The notes: generated by a model from the sequence alone, not told the origin. DNA of 6,788 bases from an uncultured Collinsella sp. (GCA_900550205.1 URRJ01000099.1:1-6788), one strand, 5' to 3'. Numbered from the stretch's first letter, positions 1-6,452 are shown. Numbers and translations: made by a program.

Positions 1-1007
1 TCGCCCTCCTCCACCACCGTTCCGGCATAGACGCTGCTCCCAGGCCGCTTGGGGACGGGGATGGACTCGCCGGTGAGCGCGCTCTCGTCTACGGCGGAGG
101 CGCCCTCGAGCACCACGCCGTCGACGGGGATGGACTCTCCGGGGCGCACGCGCAGTACCTGGCCGGGTAGGATGGCGTCGACGTCCACAGTGGTCTCGGC
201 GCCGTCGTCGGCAACGACGGTCGCGGTCTTGGGTGCTAGGCCGATGAGCGCCTCGATAGCGCCGCCGGTCTTGGACTTGCTGCGCGTCTCGAGGTATTTG
301 CCCACGGTGACGAGCGACAGGATGGTGCCGGCACTCTCAAAATACAGGTTGTCCATGCCCGTCATCATGGCCTCGTGCACCTGACCTGTGGCCAGCTGGT
401 CTGCCATGATAAACATGGCATAGAGCGACCAGGCGATCGACGCGGTGGCGCCGACGGCGATGAGCGCGTCCATGGTGGGCGCGCCGTGCACGAGTGATTT
501 AAAGCCGTTGATAAAGTAGGCGTCGTTGACATAGACGATGGGGATGAGCAGGACAAGCTCGGTGAGGGCGAGCGTCATGCTGTGGATGTGGTCGGTGAAG
601 ATGCCGGGCAGCGGCCAGCCGAGCATGTGTCCCATGCCTATGTAGAACAGCGGGATGAGAAAGATGATTGAGATGATGAGACGGGTGCGCATGGCGGAGG
701 CGGTGGCCTCCAGCTTTTTGGTCGGCGACTCCATATGGGCGGCGCCGGACCTGGCTTGCGCGCTGCCGTTTGAGCCGGCGGCACTGGTGCCCGCATCGAC
801 GGGCGAGGCCGAGTAGCCCGCGCGGTCGACGGCGGTGCAGATATCGTCGGGGGGGACCTGCGCGGGGTCGTAGTCGACCATCATGGAACCGGCGAGCAGG
901 TTGACCGCGACGCTTTGGACGCCGTCGAGCTTGCTGACGGCACGGTCCACATGCGCCTGGCAGGCGGCGCACGTCATGCCGCCCACGTCAAACTTATCTT
1001 GAGCCAT
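1..1007 (-). CDS. copA: Copper-exporting P1B-type ATPase (CopA-like), N-terminal part, cut by the left edge
   Basis: This is a heavy-metal pump that uses ATP to move Cu(I) out across the cytoplasmic membrane. The frame is open from an ATG at 1007 to the left edge with no stop, giving 335 residues. An AAGGAG ribosome binding site (1018-1013) lies 5 bases before the ATG. Residues 1-65 are a heavy-metal-associated domain with the metal-binding GMTCAAC motif (Cys13, Cys16). Residues 68-97 form a Ser/Ala/Gly-rich linker. Membrane segments lie near residues 108-126, 143-161, 179-201 and 220-236, the last ending in the CopA-typical GKYLETRSKSK. The actuator domain follows, with VDESALTGES containing the dephosphorylation loop TGES (312-315). 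The CPC membrane motif, DKTGT phosphorylation site and ATP-binding domain would lie beyond the edge. The family is clear. Copper rather than silver or another metal is inferred from the GMTCxxC domain and the CsoR-like operator upstream. It is divergent from the FHA-ABC gene, with no sign of functional linkage. Confidence 0.93.
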   Translation of the reverse strand, partial: MAQDKFDVGGMTCAACQAHVDRAVSKLDGVQSVAVNLLAGSMMVDYDPAQVPPDDICTAVDRAGYSASPVDAGTSAAGSNGSAQARSGAAHMESPTKKLEATASAMRTRLIISIIFLIPLFYIGMGHMLGWPLPGIFTDHIHSMTLALTELVLLIPIVYVNDAYFINGFKSLVHGAPTMDALIAVGATASIAWSLYAMFIMADQLATGQVHEAMMTGMDNLYFESAGTILSLVTVGKYLETRSKSKTGGAIEALIGLAPKTATVVADDGAETTVDVDAILPGQVLRVRPGESIPVDGVVLEGASAVDESALTGESIPVPKRPGSSVYAGTVVEEG

Positions 1008-1054
1008 GGCTTCTCCTTTCTGTAGTGCGGTGTTGAAATTGTTAACCCGCCGAT

Positions 1055-1085
1055 ACTATACACCCATACCCCCTGGGGGTGTCTA
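1055..1085 (-). promoter_or_regulatory. Putative copper-responsive promoter with CsoR-like operator for copA
   Basis: On the minus strand, TAGACA (1085-1080) and TATAGT (1060-1055) make a -35/-10 pair with a 19-bp spacer, and TG precedes the -10. A perfect 13-bp palindrome, ACCCCCTGGGGGT (1068-1080, centre 1074), fills the spacer side next to the -35. It reads ATACCCCCTGGGGGTGT when extended (1066-1082). GC-tract palindromes of the form TACCC...GGGTA are the known operator type of CsoR copper-sensing repressors. Placed here, a bound repressor would block RNA polymerase and be released by Cu(I). The palindrome and promoter spacing are seen directly; the regulator is inferred, since no csoR gene is in the window. 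A MerR-type CueR activator also uses a 19-bp spacer, but its operator sequence differs. Confidence 0.7.
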
Positions 1086-1156
1086 GCAGAAGTTGAAATG
1101 TATGACATTCCGATGTGGAGATCGACTGCCGGGTTGGTGCACCATCCCCGTCTTTC

Positions 1157-1374
1157 GTCTCAATCTGTAACATCTAGCCCCGATTTTGCCGAGTTACTGT
1201 TACAGAATGAGACAAACTCTCCGGCGGCAAATCAATATCTCGATCTGTAACAGTTAGGCCGGTTTTTGGGCCGTAACTGTTACAGATTGAGATGTTTCTC
1301 CAGCAGGTTTGTTGTTTGTCTCAATCTGTAACATCTAGCAGGAAAAAAGACCTCTAACTGTTACAGATCGAGAC
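1157..1374. repeat. Array 1 of 57-bp imperfect palindromes (three units)
   Basis: Three units, each exactly 57 bp, lie at 1157-1213 (A), 1237-1293 (B) and 1318-1374 (C), with 23- and 24-bp gaps, giving a period of 80-81 bp. Each unit begins with GTCTC or ATCTC followed by RATCTGTAACA and ends with the near-inverse TGTTACAGA..GAGAC or GAGAT, so 16-bp arms face each other around a 25-bp centre. Unit A has one arm mismatch (AATGAG for ATTGAG). Units B and C each have one arm difference that could be a G-U pair on one strand. Unit C's stem extends outward by GTTT/AAAC. The centres differ: A has CGATTTTGCCGAG, B has CCGGTTTTTGG, and C has an A6 run. The array lies between the divergent copA and FHA-ABC genes. 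The 71 bp between the copA promoter and unit A (1086-1156) hold only a 10-bp palindrome, TGGTGCACCA (1135-1144), and a short AATGT-ATG-ACATT dyad near 1097-1109. No coding ORF is supported here. Confidence 0.9.
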
Positions 1375-1395
1375 AAACCCGCCGCCGCGTCGCAT

Positions 1396-1439
1396 CCCGT
1401 CATGAAAAAAGATTCAGACCCCCGTCATGTTGCGCAACA
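1396..1439. promoter_or_regulatory. Possible control region before the FHA-ABC gene: duplicated 9-mer and 12-bp palindrome
   Basis: CCCGTCATG occurs twice, at 1396-1404 and 1421-1429, 25 bp apart. The second copy runs into a perfect 12-bp palindrome, TGTTGCGCAACA (1428-1439). The pair lies between the last 57-bp repeat and the FHA-ABC start, where a regulator could bind. No convincing sigma-70 promoter is visible: the best candidate is TTAACC (1459-1464) with TATTGA sixteen bases later, and it is weak. The symmetry is real, but its function is a guess. Confidence 0.3.
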
Positions 1440-1520
1440 ACTATGTCGCCTTCCTCCTTAACCTGTTCTTCAGTAAAGATATTGAAGGCCGCTGTGTGCG
1501 GTGCATGGGGGAGACGAGAC

Positions 1521-3890
1521 ATGGAGCAACCGAGACCTACGGGCAACACCGGAACAATGCTGCTGGATATGAGCTCATTTTTGGAGCACAGCCCCCAGCT
1601 GTATCTTACGGTGATCGAGGGCAGCCGCGTGCTGCTCGAGGTCGACCTGTTGAGTTTTGGTAAGCAGTATGTGTCCTTTGGCGCTTCGACGCAAAATGAC
1701 ATCTGCTTCGCGTCGAGCTACGGCATCGTTTCATCCCTGCACGGTTCGTTTTTGCTGCAGGGCGGTATGTGCTACATCCAAGATAACGGCTCGACTAACG
1801 GCATCTACGTCAACGGCATCAAGACGACCGCGACGCCCTTCGCGCCGGGCGACGTCGCAATCATCGGCAACATTGCATCGCGCCATTACGACAGTGTCAT
1901 GATGATGCTGAGCTACGAGGAGGCCACGTGGCGCGCCGTTGACCTCAACTCCTACAACGCGCTGTCGATCGGCCGCGCTGCGAGCAACGACCTGGTTCTG
2001 GGTACGCCTTCGGTGTCGGCGCGACATGCTGCCCTTATGCGTCTCGACGCTCAGACGTGGCAGGTCACCGATCTTAACAGCTTTAACGGTACGTATGTCG
2101 CCGGCTCTCTGCTGCAGGGCAGCCGCGTTCTGCAGCGCGGCGATGTTATCCAGATCGCTAACGCGACCGCCGTCTACACGGGCGACGCACTTGTCTGCGG
2201 TTGCGCTAATGCCGGCGTCGAGGTCGAGGCGCGTGACCTGGTGCAGATTCGCCGCGTTCGCGGCGGGTCGCGCACGACTACCGACCACGTTTCGCTGCGT
2301 ATCAAACGCGGCGAGTTCGTTGCCATTCTGGGTGGCTCGGGCGCAGGCAAATCGACGCTGCTCAACGAGCTCAACGGAACCGATCCTGCCGTGAGCGGAT
2401 CGGTTCGCGTTAACGGGGTCGACCTCTACCGCAACTACGGCATCCTCAAAAACGGTATCGGTTATGTGCCACAGCAGGATATCGTCTACGACGACCTGCG
2501 CCTTATCGATATGCTGCGCTATGCCGCGGACCTACGCATGACGCCCGACTCGACCCCGCAGGAGCGCGAGCAGCGCTGCTACGACATCTTGGCCCAGCTT
2601 GAGCTTGCCCCCTTCGCCGACCAGTACATTCGCTCGCTTTCGGGCGGTCAGCGCAAGCGCGCGTCCATCGCCGTCGAGATGCTCGCCGATCCGCGACTGT
2701 TCTTTTTGGACGAGCCCACGAGCGGCCTCGATCCCGGCATCGAGAAAAGCCTCATGAAAAAGCTGTCGTCACTTGCGCGCGGCGGTCGAACCGTCGTGGT
2801 CGTCACGCATACCACGCAGAGCATCGACTTGTGCGATCGCGTCGTCTTTATGGGTGCGGGAGGCGTGTTGTGCTTTGAGGGTTCGCCCAGCGAGGCCCGC
2901 GCGTTCTTTGGCGTCGATGACTTTACCGATGTGTTTGGGCTCATCGCCCAAAATCCCGTGGGCTGGGCAAACTACTTTGCGAGCCGCCGTCAGGATAACC
3001 GCGGTGGATCGGGAGCGCTTGGCGCACCGGCTTCCAATACGGCTCCGCAGCCGCGCCGCTCGCCTTCGTTTGTCTCGCAGGCGGCGACTCTCACGCGCCG
3101 TTATGCCCATCTGGTCCTAAACGACCATGCCCGCCTCGCATTGCTCCTGCTGCAGGCGCCGCTGTTGGGTGCCTTGATCTGCGCTGTGGCGGGGCATGAC
3201 TGTTTCGATGTCTACGAATCGACCAAGTCCTGTCTGTTTTCGCTCGCGTGTGCGGCATTTTGGGTTGGCATCCTCAACTCGGTGCAGGAGATCTGCAAGG
3301 AACGTACGATTCTTAAACGCGAGTATGCCGGTGGCATGGGTCTGGGCGCCTATCTTACCAGCAAGGTTTTGGTGCTGGGCGCGCTTTGCGTGCTGCAGTC
3401 TGCCATGCTGACGGGTGTGTTCGTGGCGTTTGAGGGCGTGCCAAAATACACGCTCATCAATGGTCCGCTCGAGCTGTTCGTTACGGTGCTGCTGATTACG
3501 CTCAGTGCCATGAACTTGGGCTTGTTTGTGAGTGCGCTGTTTACCAGCGCCGACCGCGCCATCGCGGTGGCGCCCATCCTGATCATGCCGCAGATTCTGT
3601 TTAGCGGGCTGGTCTTTGAGCTCAAGGGTGCGGCCAAGTCGGTCAGCGCGTTTGTCAACTGCCGTTGGGGCATGGAGGCGTTCGGTACCACCGCTCGACT
3701 CAACAAGCTCGACTTTAAGATTTATCGCGAGAACGAGAACATTACGGAGCAGATCTATAAGCACAAATGGGAGGCGGCGTACGACTTTCTCCTGCCGCAC
3801 TTGCTGAGCTCGTGGGGGATTCTGGTTTTGTTCTGCGTCGTGAGCCTTGCTGCCTGCGCCTTTGTCCTTAAGACGAGGATTCGCAAGTAG
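1521..3890 (+). CDS. FHA-FHA-ABC transporter (ABCG-like half-transporter, Rv1747-like)
   Basis: This is a 789-residue membrane exporter with built-in phosphothreonine-reading domains. The ATG at 1521 is chosen because GGGGGAG lies 7 bases upstream; the frame stays open to an ATG at 1443, which has no ribosome binding site and would add 26 residues unlike an FHA protein. FHA1 spans about residues 28-130 and has SxxH (71-74) and STNG (91-94) but lacks the usual Gly-Arg. FHA2 spans about 137-222 and is canonical: Gly151-Arg152, Ser166, His169, Asn189-Gly190. The ATPase domain spans about 238-475: Walker A GGSGAGKST (271-279), Q-loop near Gln318, signature LSGGQRKR (373-380), Walker B LFFLDEPTSGLDP (393-405), H-loop His430. 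A Ser/Pro/Arg-rich linker (491-520) leads to about six membrane segments near 538-556, 572-588, 612-637, 651-673, 680-699 and 763-783. The domain order and EPTSGLDP match ABCG-type proteins such as M. tuberculosis Rv1747. The substrate cannot be read from sequence. As a half-transporter it should dimerise. The kinase converging on it is its likely regulator. Confidence 0.92.
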   Translation: MEQPRPTGNTGTMLLDMSSFLEHSPQLYLTVIEGSRVLLEVDLLSFGKQYVSFGASTQNDICFASSYGIVSSLHGSFLLQGGMCYIQDNGSTNGIYVNGIKTTATPFAPGDVAIIGNIASRHYDSVMMMLSYEEATWRAVDLNSYNALSIGRAASNDLVLGTPSVSARHAALMRLDAQTWQVTDLNSFNGTYVAGSLLQGSRVLQRGDVIQIANATAVYTGDALVCGCANAGVEVEARDLVQIRRVRGGSRTTTDHVSLRIKRGEFVAILGGSGAGKSTLLNELNGTDPAVSGSVRVNGVDLYRNYGILKNGIGYVPQQDIVYDDLRLIDMLRYAADLRMTPDSTPQEREQRCYDILAQLELAPFADQYIRSLSGGQRKRASIAVEMLADPRLFFLDEPTSGLDPGIEKSLMKKLSSLARGGRTVVVVTHTTQSIDLCDRVVFMGAGGVLCFEGSPSEARAFFGVDDFTDVFGLIAQNPVGWANYFASRRQDNRGGSGALGAPASNTAPQPRRSPSFVSQAATLTRRYAHLVLNDHARLALLLLQAPLLGALICAVAGHDCFDVYESTKSCLFSLACAAFWVGILNSVQEICKERTILKREYAGGMGLGAYLTSKVLVLGALCVLQSAMLTGVFVAFEGVPKYTLINGPLELFVTVLLITLSAMNLGLFVSALFTSADRAIAVAPILIMPQILFSGLVFELKGAAKSVSAFVNCRWGMEAFGTTARLNKLDFKIYRENENITEQIYKHKWEAAYDFLLPHLLSSWGILVLFCVVSLAACAFVLKTRIRK

Positions 3891-3913
3891 GGTTTGGGCG
3901 TCGGCGGCCGTTC

Positions 3914-3937
3914 CGGAGCGGTTGTCCAACCGTTCCG
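3914..3937 (+). terminator. Hairpin after the FHA-ABC gene, possible terminator without a U-run
   Basis: CGGAGCGGTTG and CAACCGTTCCG form an 11-bp stem with one G-U pair around a 2-base gap (in practice a tetraloop). It starts 24 bases after the stop codon. The following bases, TCCGACCCC, contain no T-run, so it is at best a weak intrinsic terminator. It may instead protect the 3' end or act together with the hairpin repeats just downstream. Confidence 0.4.
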
Positions 3938-3956
3938 TCCGACCCCGTAGCCAAAC

Positions 3957-4253
3957 GTCTCAATCTGTAACATCTAGCCCCAGTTTTGCCGAGTTACTGT
4001 TACAGATTGAGACAAACAATTCGGCGGTTGCTTAACATCTCGATCTGTAACATCTAGCAGGGAAAACGACCCCTTGCTGTTACAGATTGAGATGTTGTTT
4101 TGTGAGGTTTGGGTTTGTCTCGATCTGTAACAGTTAGACCGGTTTTTGGGTTCTAGATGTTACGGATCGAGACGAACCTTCAGCAAAAAACTCAATGTCT
4201 CAATCTGTAACATGTAGACTCGATTTTGCCGAGTTACTGTTACAGATCGAGAC
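3957..4253. repeat. Array 2 of 57-bp imperfect palindromes (four units, exact 80-bp period)
   Basis: Four units of exactly 57 bp lie at 3957-4013 (D), 4037-4093 (E), 4117-4173 (F) and 4197-4253 (G), all separated by 23 bp. Unit D has perfect 16-bp arms. E carries one G-U-compatible difference, F one mismatch (TTACGG for TTACAG) and G one A-C difference. D and G share the CGATTTTGCCGAG-type centre with unit A of array 1, apart from a swapped GA/AG in D. F has the CCGGTTTTTGG centre of unit B. E has an A-run centre like C. The array occupies the gap between the convergent FHA-ABC and kinase genes (3891-4294). The rest of that gap holds the hairpin at 3914-3937 and 41 plain bases at 4254-4294. 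No gene is supported here. Read on the minus strand, unit G is followed 6 bases later by T6 (4190-4185), so it could terminate the kinase transcript. Confidence 0.92.
4185..4253 (-). terminator. Repeat unit G plus T6 tract, candidate terminator of the kinase gene
   Basis: On the minus strand, transcription leaving the kinase stop (4295) meets no hairpin with a T-run in 4254-4294. It then crosses the 57-bp palindrome G (4253-4197), whose 16-bp arms differ at one position that becomes a G-U pair in this direction. ATTGAG and a run of six T (4190-4185) follow. The long stem and 6-base gap are not those of a textbook terminator, but this is the only hairpin/T-run combination downstream of the gene. 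Confidence 0.4.
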
Positions 4254-4294
4254 AAACGTTGGGAGCCGGTTCCGCCTGCCGCAGTCCGCCGTCC

Positions 4295-6394
4295 CTAGAT
4301 GCAGAATCCAGGAATCACGCAGGTCCGCTTATCGGGCTTGCTTGCAGGGGTGGCGTACATAAAGACGTCGCCGTCGTAGCCCACGCGGTTCATGTAGAGC
4401 GTGCCCTTCTCGTCGGACGTGTCGGGGCTTGTCGTGCGCTGCCACCAACAGGTGTCCTTGTCCTTCCACTGGCGCACCATGGTCGAGTTGGTGGAATACG
4501 GGCTCACCTTAAGCTCGCGGAACAGCTGATATTCCTTGCCCTCGTCGTTGTAGATATCGGCCAGGTAGTGATAGCCTTCGGCAAATGACTCGGGTGGCTG
4601 ATCGCCGCAGAGCTCGACCATGGCGGGAAGCCAGAGGGTCGCGGGCAGCTCGCTCAGGCACGAGGCGTCATTCGCAACGCCCGTGTTGTTCGAGACCTTC
4701 TTGACCGCTTTGATAGACGTGCGCAACTCCTTGGGCAGCAGCTTGAGGCCGTCGCTGTCGAGCCATTCCCGCAGCTCGCAATCGGCCCAACCGCTGTTGA
4801 GCGGGCTGTCCGCGGCATTGCGCTGGGCAATGCCGGCGTCAAACATAAACGACAGTCCAGCCTTGCCTGCTCCGTCCAGAAGCTCGTCGTGGCGGATGCC
4901 CACAAGTTGGGCCCCGACCTCGAGCCCGTTAGTGAGCCGCACGTGCTTGGTGCACGGATAGGGGATACGTCCGTCGGTATCGAGCAGGTGATAGCGCCGG
5001 GCAATCTCGCGCGCCTTGCTGCGGGTCTCGGCATTCTTAATTCTGAGCGAGATTTCCTGCAACTGCTCCCAGGTATAGTCGTTAAGCGATCCGCGGATGC
5101 CTTCGAGGTAATCGGGAATGCCAAAGCCGTTGGTTGCAGTTCCGATAACGCCGAGTCCTGCGGCGACTGCGACGACGCCGCCGATAATAAACCGGCGGCG
5201 GGTCATAGCGTCGCGCCGGGCCTGCTCAAGAAGCGCTCGGGCGCGGTCGCCGGCGACGTCGACCTTAAGGTGCGCGCCGGCATCGATGTTGATGGGCTGG
5301 TTCGAGAGCCCCGGTGTGCTCACGGCCGATTCGCCCAGGTCGGGAGCGAATGCCAGCAAGCCCTCGTAGAACTCGCGCTCGCTGGGGCGCGATGCCTGGT
5401 CGGTCGCGAGGCAGGACATAATAAGGTCGGCAAAAGCCTGGTCGTCACCCTCATGGGCAGCGAGCGGCTCGGGTTCGTTTTGCGTCTTGAGCAGGTAATA
5501 CGAGCAGACCTCATGCGCCTGGTGCCTGGCAGCCCTAAAGGGGGTGTGGCCACTGTAGAGCTCGTAGAGGATGCTCGCGATGGCATATACGTCGACGGCG
5601 GGCGAGCGGCGCAGCCCGGCAATGTTGGGAATATCGCGGGTGAGCATCTCGGGTGCAGCGTATGCCGGCGTGGCATAGCGCCAGATGTCGGCGCGCTGCG
5701 TGAGCGTGTCGCTGCCCAGGGTCGGAACCGAGGAACCCATGTCGACCAGACACGGCTTAAACGCCATTGTCCGCACCTGTTCGTCGATGCCGATCTCGTT
5801 GGTGCGGAACATGATGTTTGCGGGCGACAGGTCGCGGTGTACGAGCGGCGTCTCGAGATTCCGGGTCGACAGCAGCGTGCCCAGCACGGCACAGCCGACC
5901 GAGGCGGTGGCGGTGCAGGTCACGCCCTCGCCGTCGTGCGGCAACATACTGGTCACTTTGTCGAGGGACGTGCCCTCGATCCACTCCATAAGGATGAGCG
6001 GCTCGCCCTGGCACGTGCCATAGCCGTAGACGTGGGGAAAACCACGCAAGTGTGACACACGGCAGAGGTTTCGGTATTCCTCAAAGAGCGCGGCGGTGTT
6101 TGCCAGATGCATGGCAGATTCGTCTGCCGTGCGCGACGGGGTATTGGTTCCCAACGCACGCATGAGCGTGTTGTCCGCGAGCACTTTGACGGCGAATCGC
6201 TCGTTTGAGGTGTTATGCGCCTGCAGCACAAGGCCCGTGTTGCCGTGCGAGAAACGGTCGGCCGTGACCATGAGCGTCATAAAACGGCGCTTGGCGAGCT
6301 CCTCGTCGGCGGGATTGACGGGGGCGGCGGTGTCGAACGATTCGAGCTGAAAGAGAACCGTCGTTGAATCGGGCTGCGGAGTGGTATTTGCCAT
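4295..6394 (-). CDS. Membrane-anchored Ser/Thr protein kinase with DUF6273-like ectodomain
   Basis: This is a 699-residue eukaryotic-like kinase. The ATG at 6394 is chosen because AAGGTAAGG lies 5 bases upstream; an in-frame TTG at 6445 would add 17 residues but has no ribosome binding site. The kinase domain spans about residues 40-350: glycine-rich loop around HGNTGLV (50-56), ATP-anchoring Lys70 in FAVKVL, helix-C Glu near 105-106, catalytic HRDLSPANI (186-194, Asp188, Asn193), metal-binding DMG in place of DFG (218-220), APE (247-249), Asp268 and Arg336. All catalytic residues are present, so it should be active. A juxtamembrane stretch (350-397) leads to one membrane segment (401-418), preceded by a Tat-like TRRRFIIGG (398-406). 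Residues 430-699 should lie outside the cell. They hold WADCELREWLDSDGL (536-550) and TLWLPAMVEL (586-595), which recall DUF6273, and seven cysteines. The kinase probably senses through this region and phosphorylates the neighbouring FHA proteins, as PknF does Rv1747. The kinase call is firm; the ectodomain family and substrates are less so. Confidence 0.93.
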   Translation of the reverse strand: MANTTPQPDSTTVLFQLESFDTAAPVNPADEELAKRRFMTLMVTADRFSHGNTGLVLQAHNTSNERFAVKVLADNTLMRALGTNTPSRTADESAMHLANTAALFEEYRNLCRVSHLRGFPHVYGYGTCQGEPLILMEWIEGTSLDKVTSMLPHDGEGVTCTATASVGCAVLGTLLSTRNLETPLVHRDLSPANIMFRTNEIGIDEQVRTMAFKPCLVDMGSSVPTLGSDTLTQRADIWRYATPAYAAPEMLTRDIPNIAGLRRSPAVDVYAIASILYELYSGHTPFRAARHQAHEVCSYYLLKTQNEPEPLAAHEGDDQAFADLIMSCLATDQASRPSEREFYEGLLAFAPDLGESAVSTPGLSNQPINIDAGAHLKVDVAGDRARALLEQARRDAMTRRRFIIGGVVAVAAGLGVIGTATNGFGIPDYLEGIRGSLNDYTWEQLQEISLRIKNAETRSKAREIARRYHLLDTDGRIPYPCTKHVRLTNGLEVGAQLVGIRHDELLDGAGKAGLSFMFDAGIAQRNAADSPLNSGWADCELREWLDSDGLKLLPKELRTSIKAVKKVSNNTGVANDASCLSELPATLWLPAMVELCGDQPPESFAEGYHYLADIYNDEGKEYQLFRELKVSPYSTNSTMVRQWKDKDTCWWQRTTSPDTSDEKGTLYMNRVGYDGDVFMYATPASKPDKRTCVIPGFCI

Positions 6395-6452
6395 GGTGAC
6401 CTTACCTTGCGGTGTCGCGGGCGCGAGCGCACCGCTTCTTTCCAAATAGACG

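Noticed and set aside
499..972. 157-codon minus-strand ORF within copA
   Set aside because: It is another frame of the same strand as copA, Arg/His-rich without domains; the copA frame carries the metal-binding, membrane and TGES motifs.
1066..1082. GC palindrome upstream of copA as a terminator
   Set aside because: The arms touch at a single central base, leaving no room for a hairpin loop, and the site lies inside a promoter spacer; an operator fits better.
1443..1520. Upstream in-frame ATG at 1443 as the exporter start
   Set aside because: No ribosome binding site precedes it and the added 26 residues do not look like part of an FHA domain; the ATG at 1521 has GGGGGAG at good spacing.
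3117..3929. 270-codon minus-strand ORF opposite the exporter membrane domain
   Set aside because: It is antisense to the hydrophobic segments, its composition is Arg/Gln/His-rich with no domain, and it is best explained as a shadow.
1157..4253. Repeat arrays read as CRISPR
   Set aside because: The repeats are 57 bp and differ from each other, especially in their centres. The 23-bp gaps are similar between arrays instead of unique. Units occur in both orientations, and no cas gene is present.
4226..4588. Plus-strand 120-codon ORF starting inside repeat unit G
   Set aside because: It overlaps the repeat and the 3' end of the kinase gene in antisense and shows no domain or ribosome binding site.
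4889..6055. 388-codon plus-strand ORF opposite the kinase
   Set aside because: It lies wholly antisense to conserved kinase motifs (HRD, DMG, APE), has no recognisable domain, and is the kind of long shadow expected in GC-rich coding DNA.
6395..6445. TTG at 6445 as the kinase start
   Set aside because: It lacks a Shine-Dalgarno sequence, whereas the ATG at 6394 has AAGGTAAGG 5 bases upstream.
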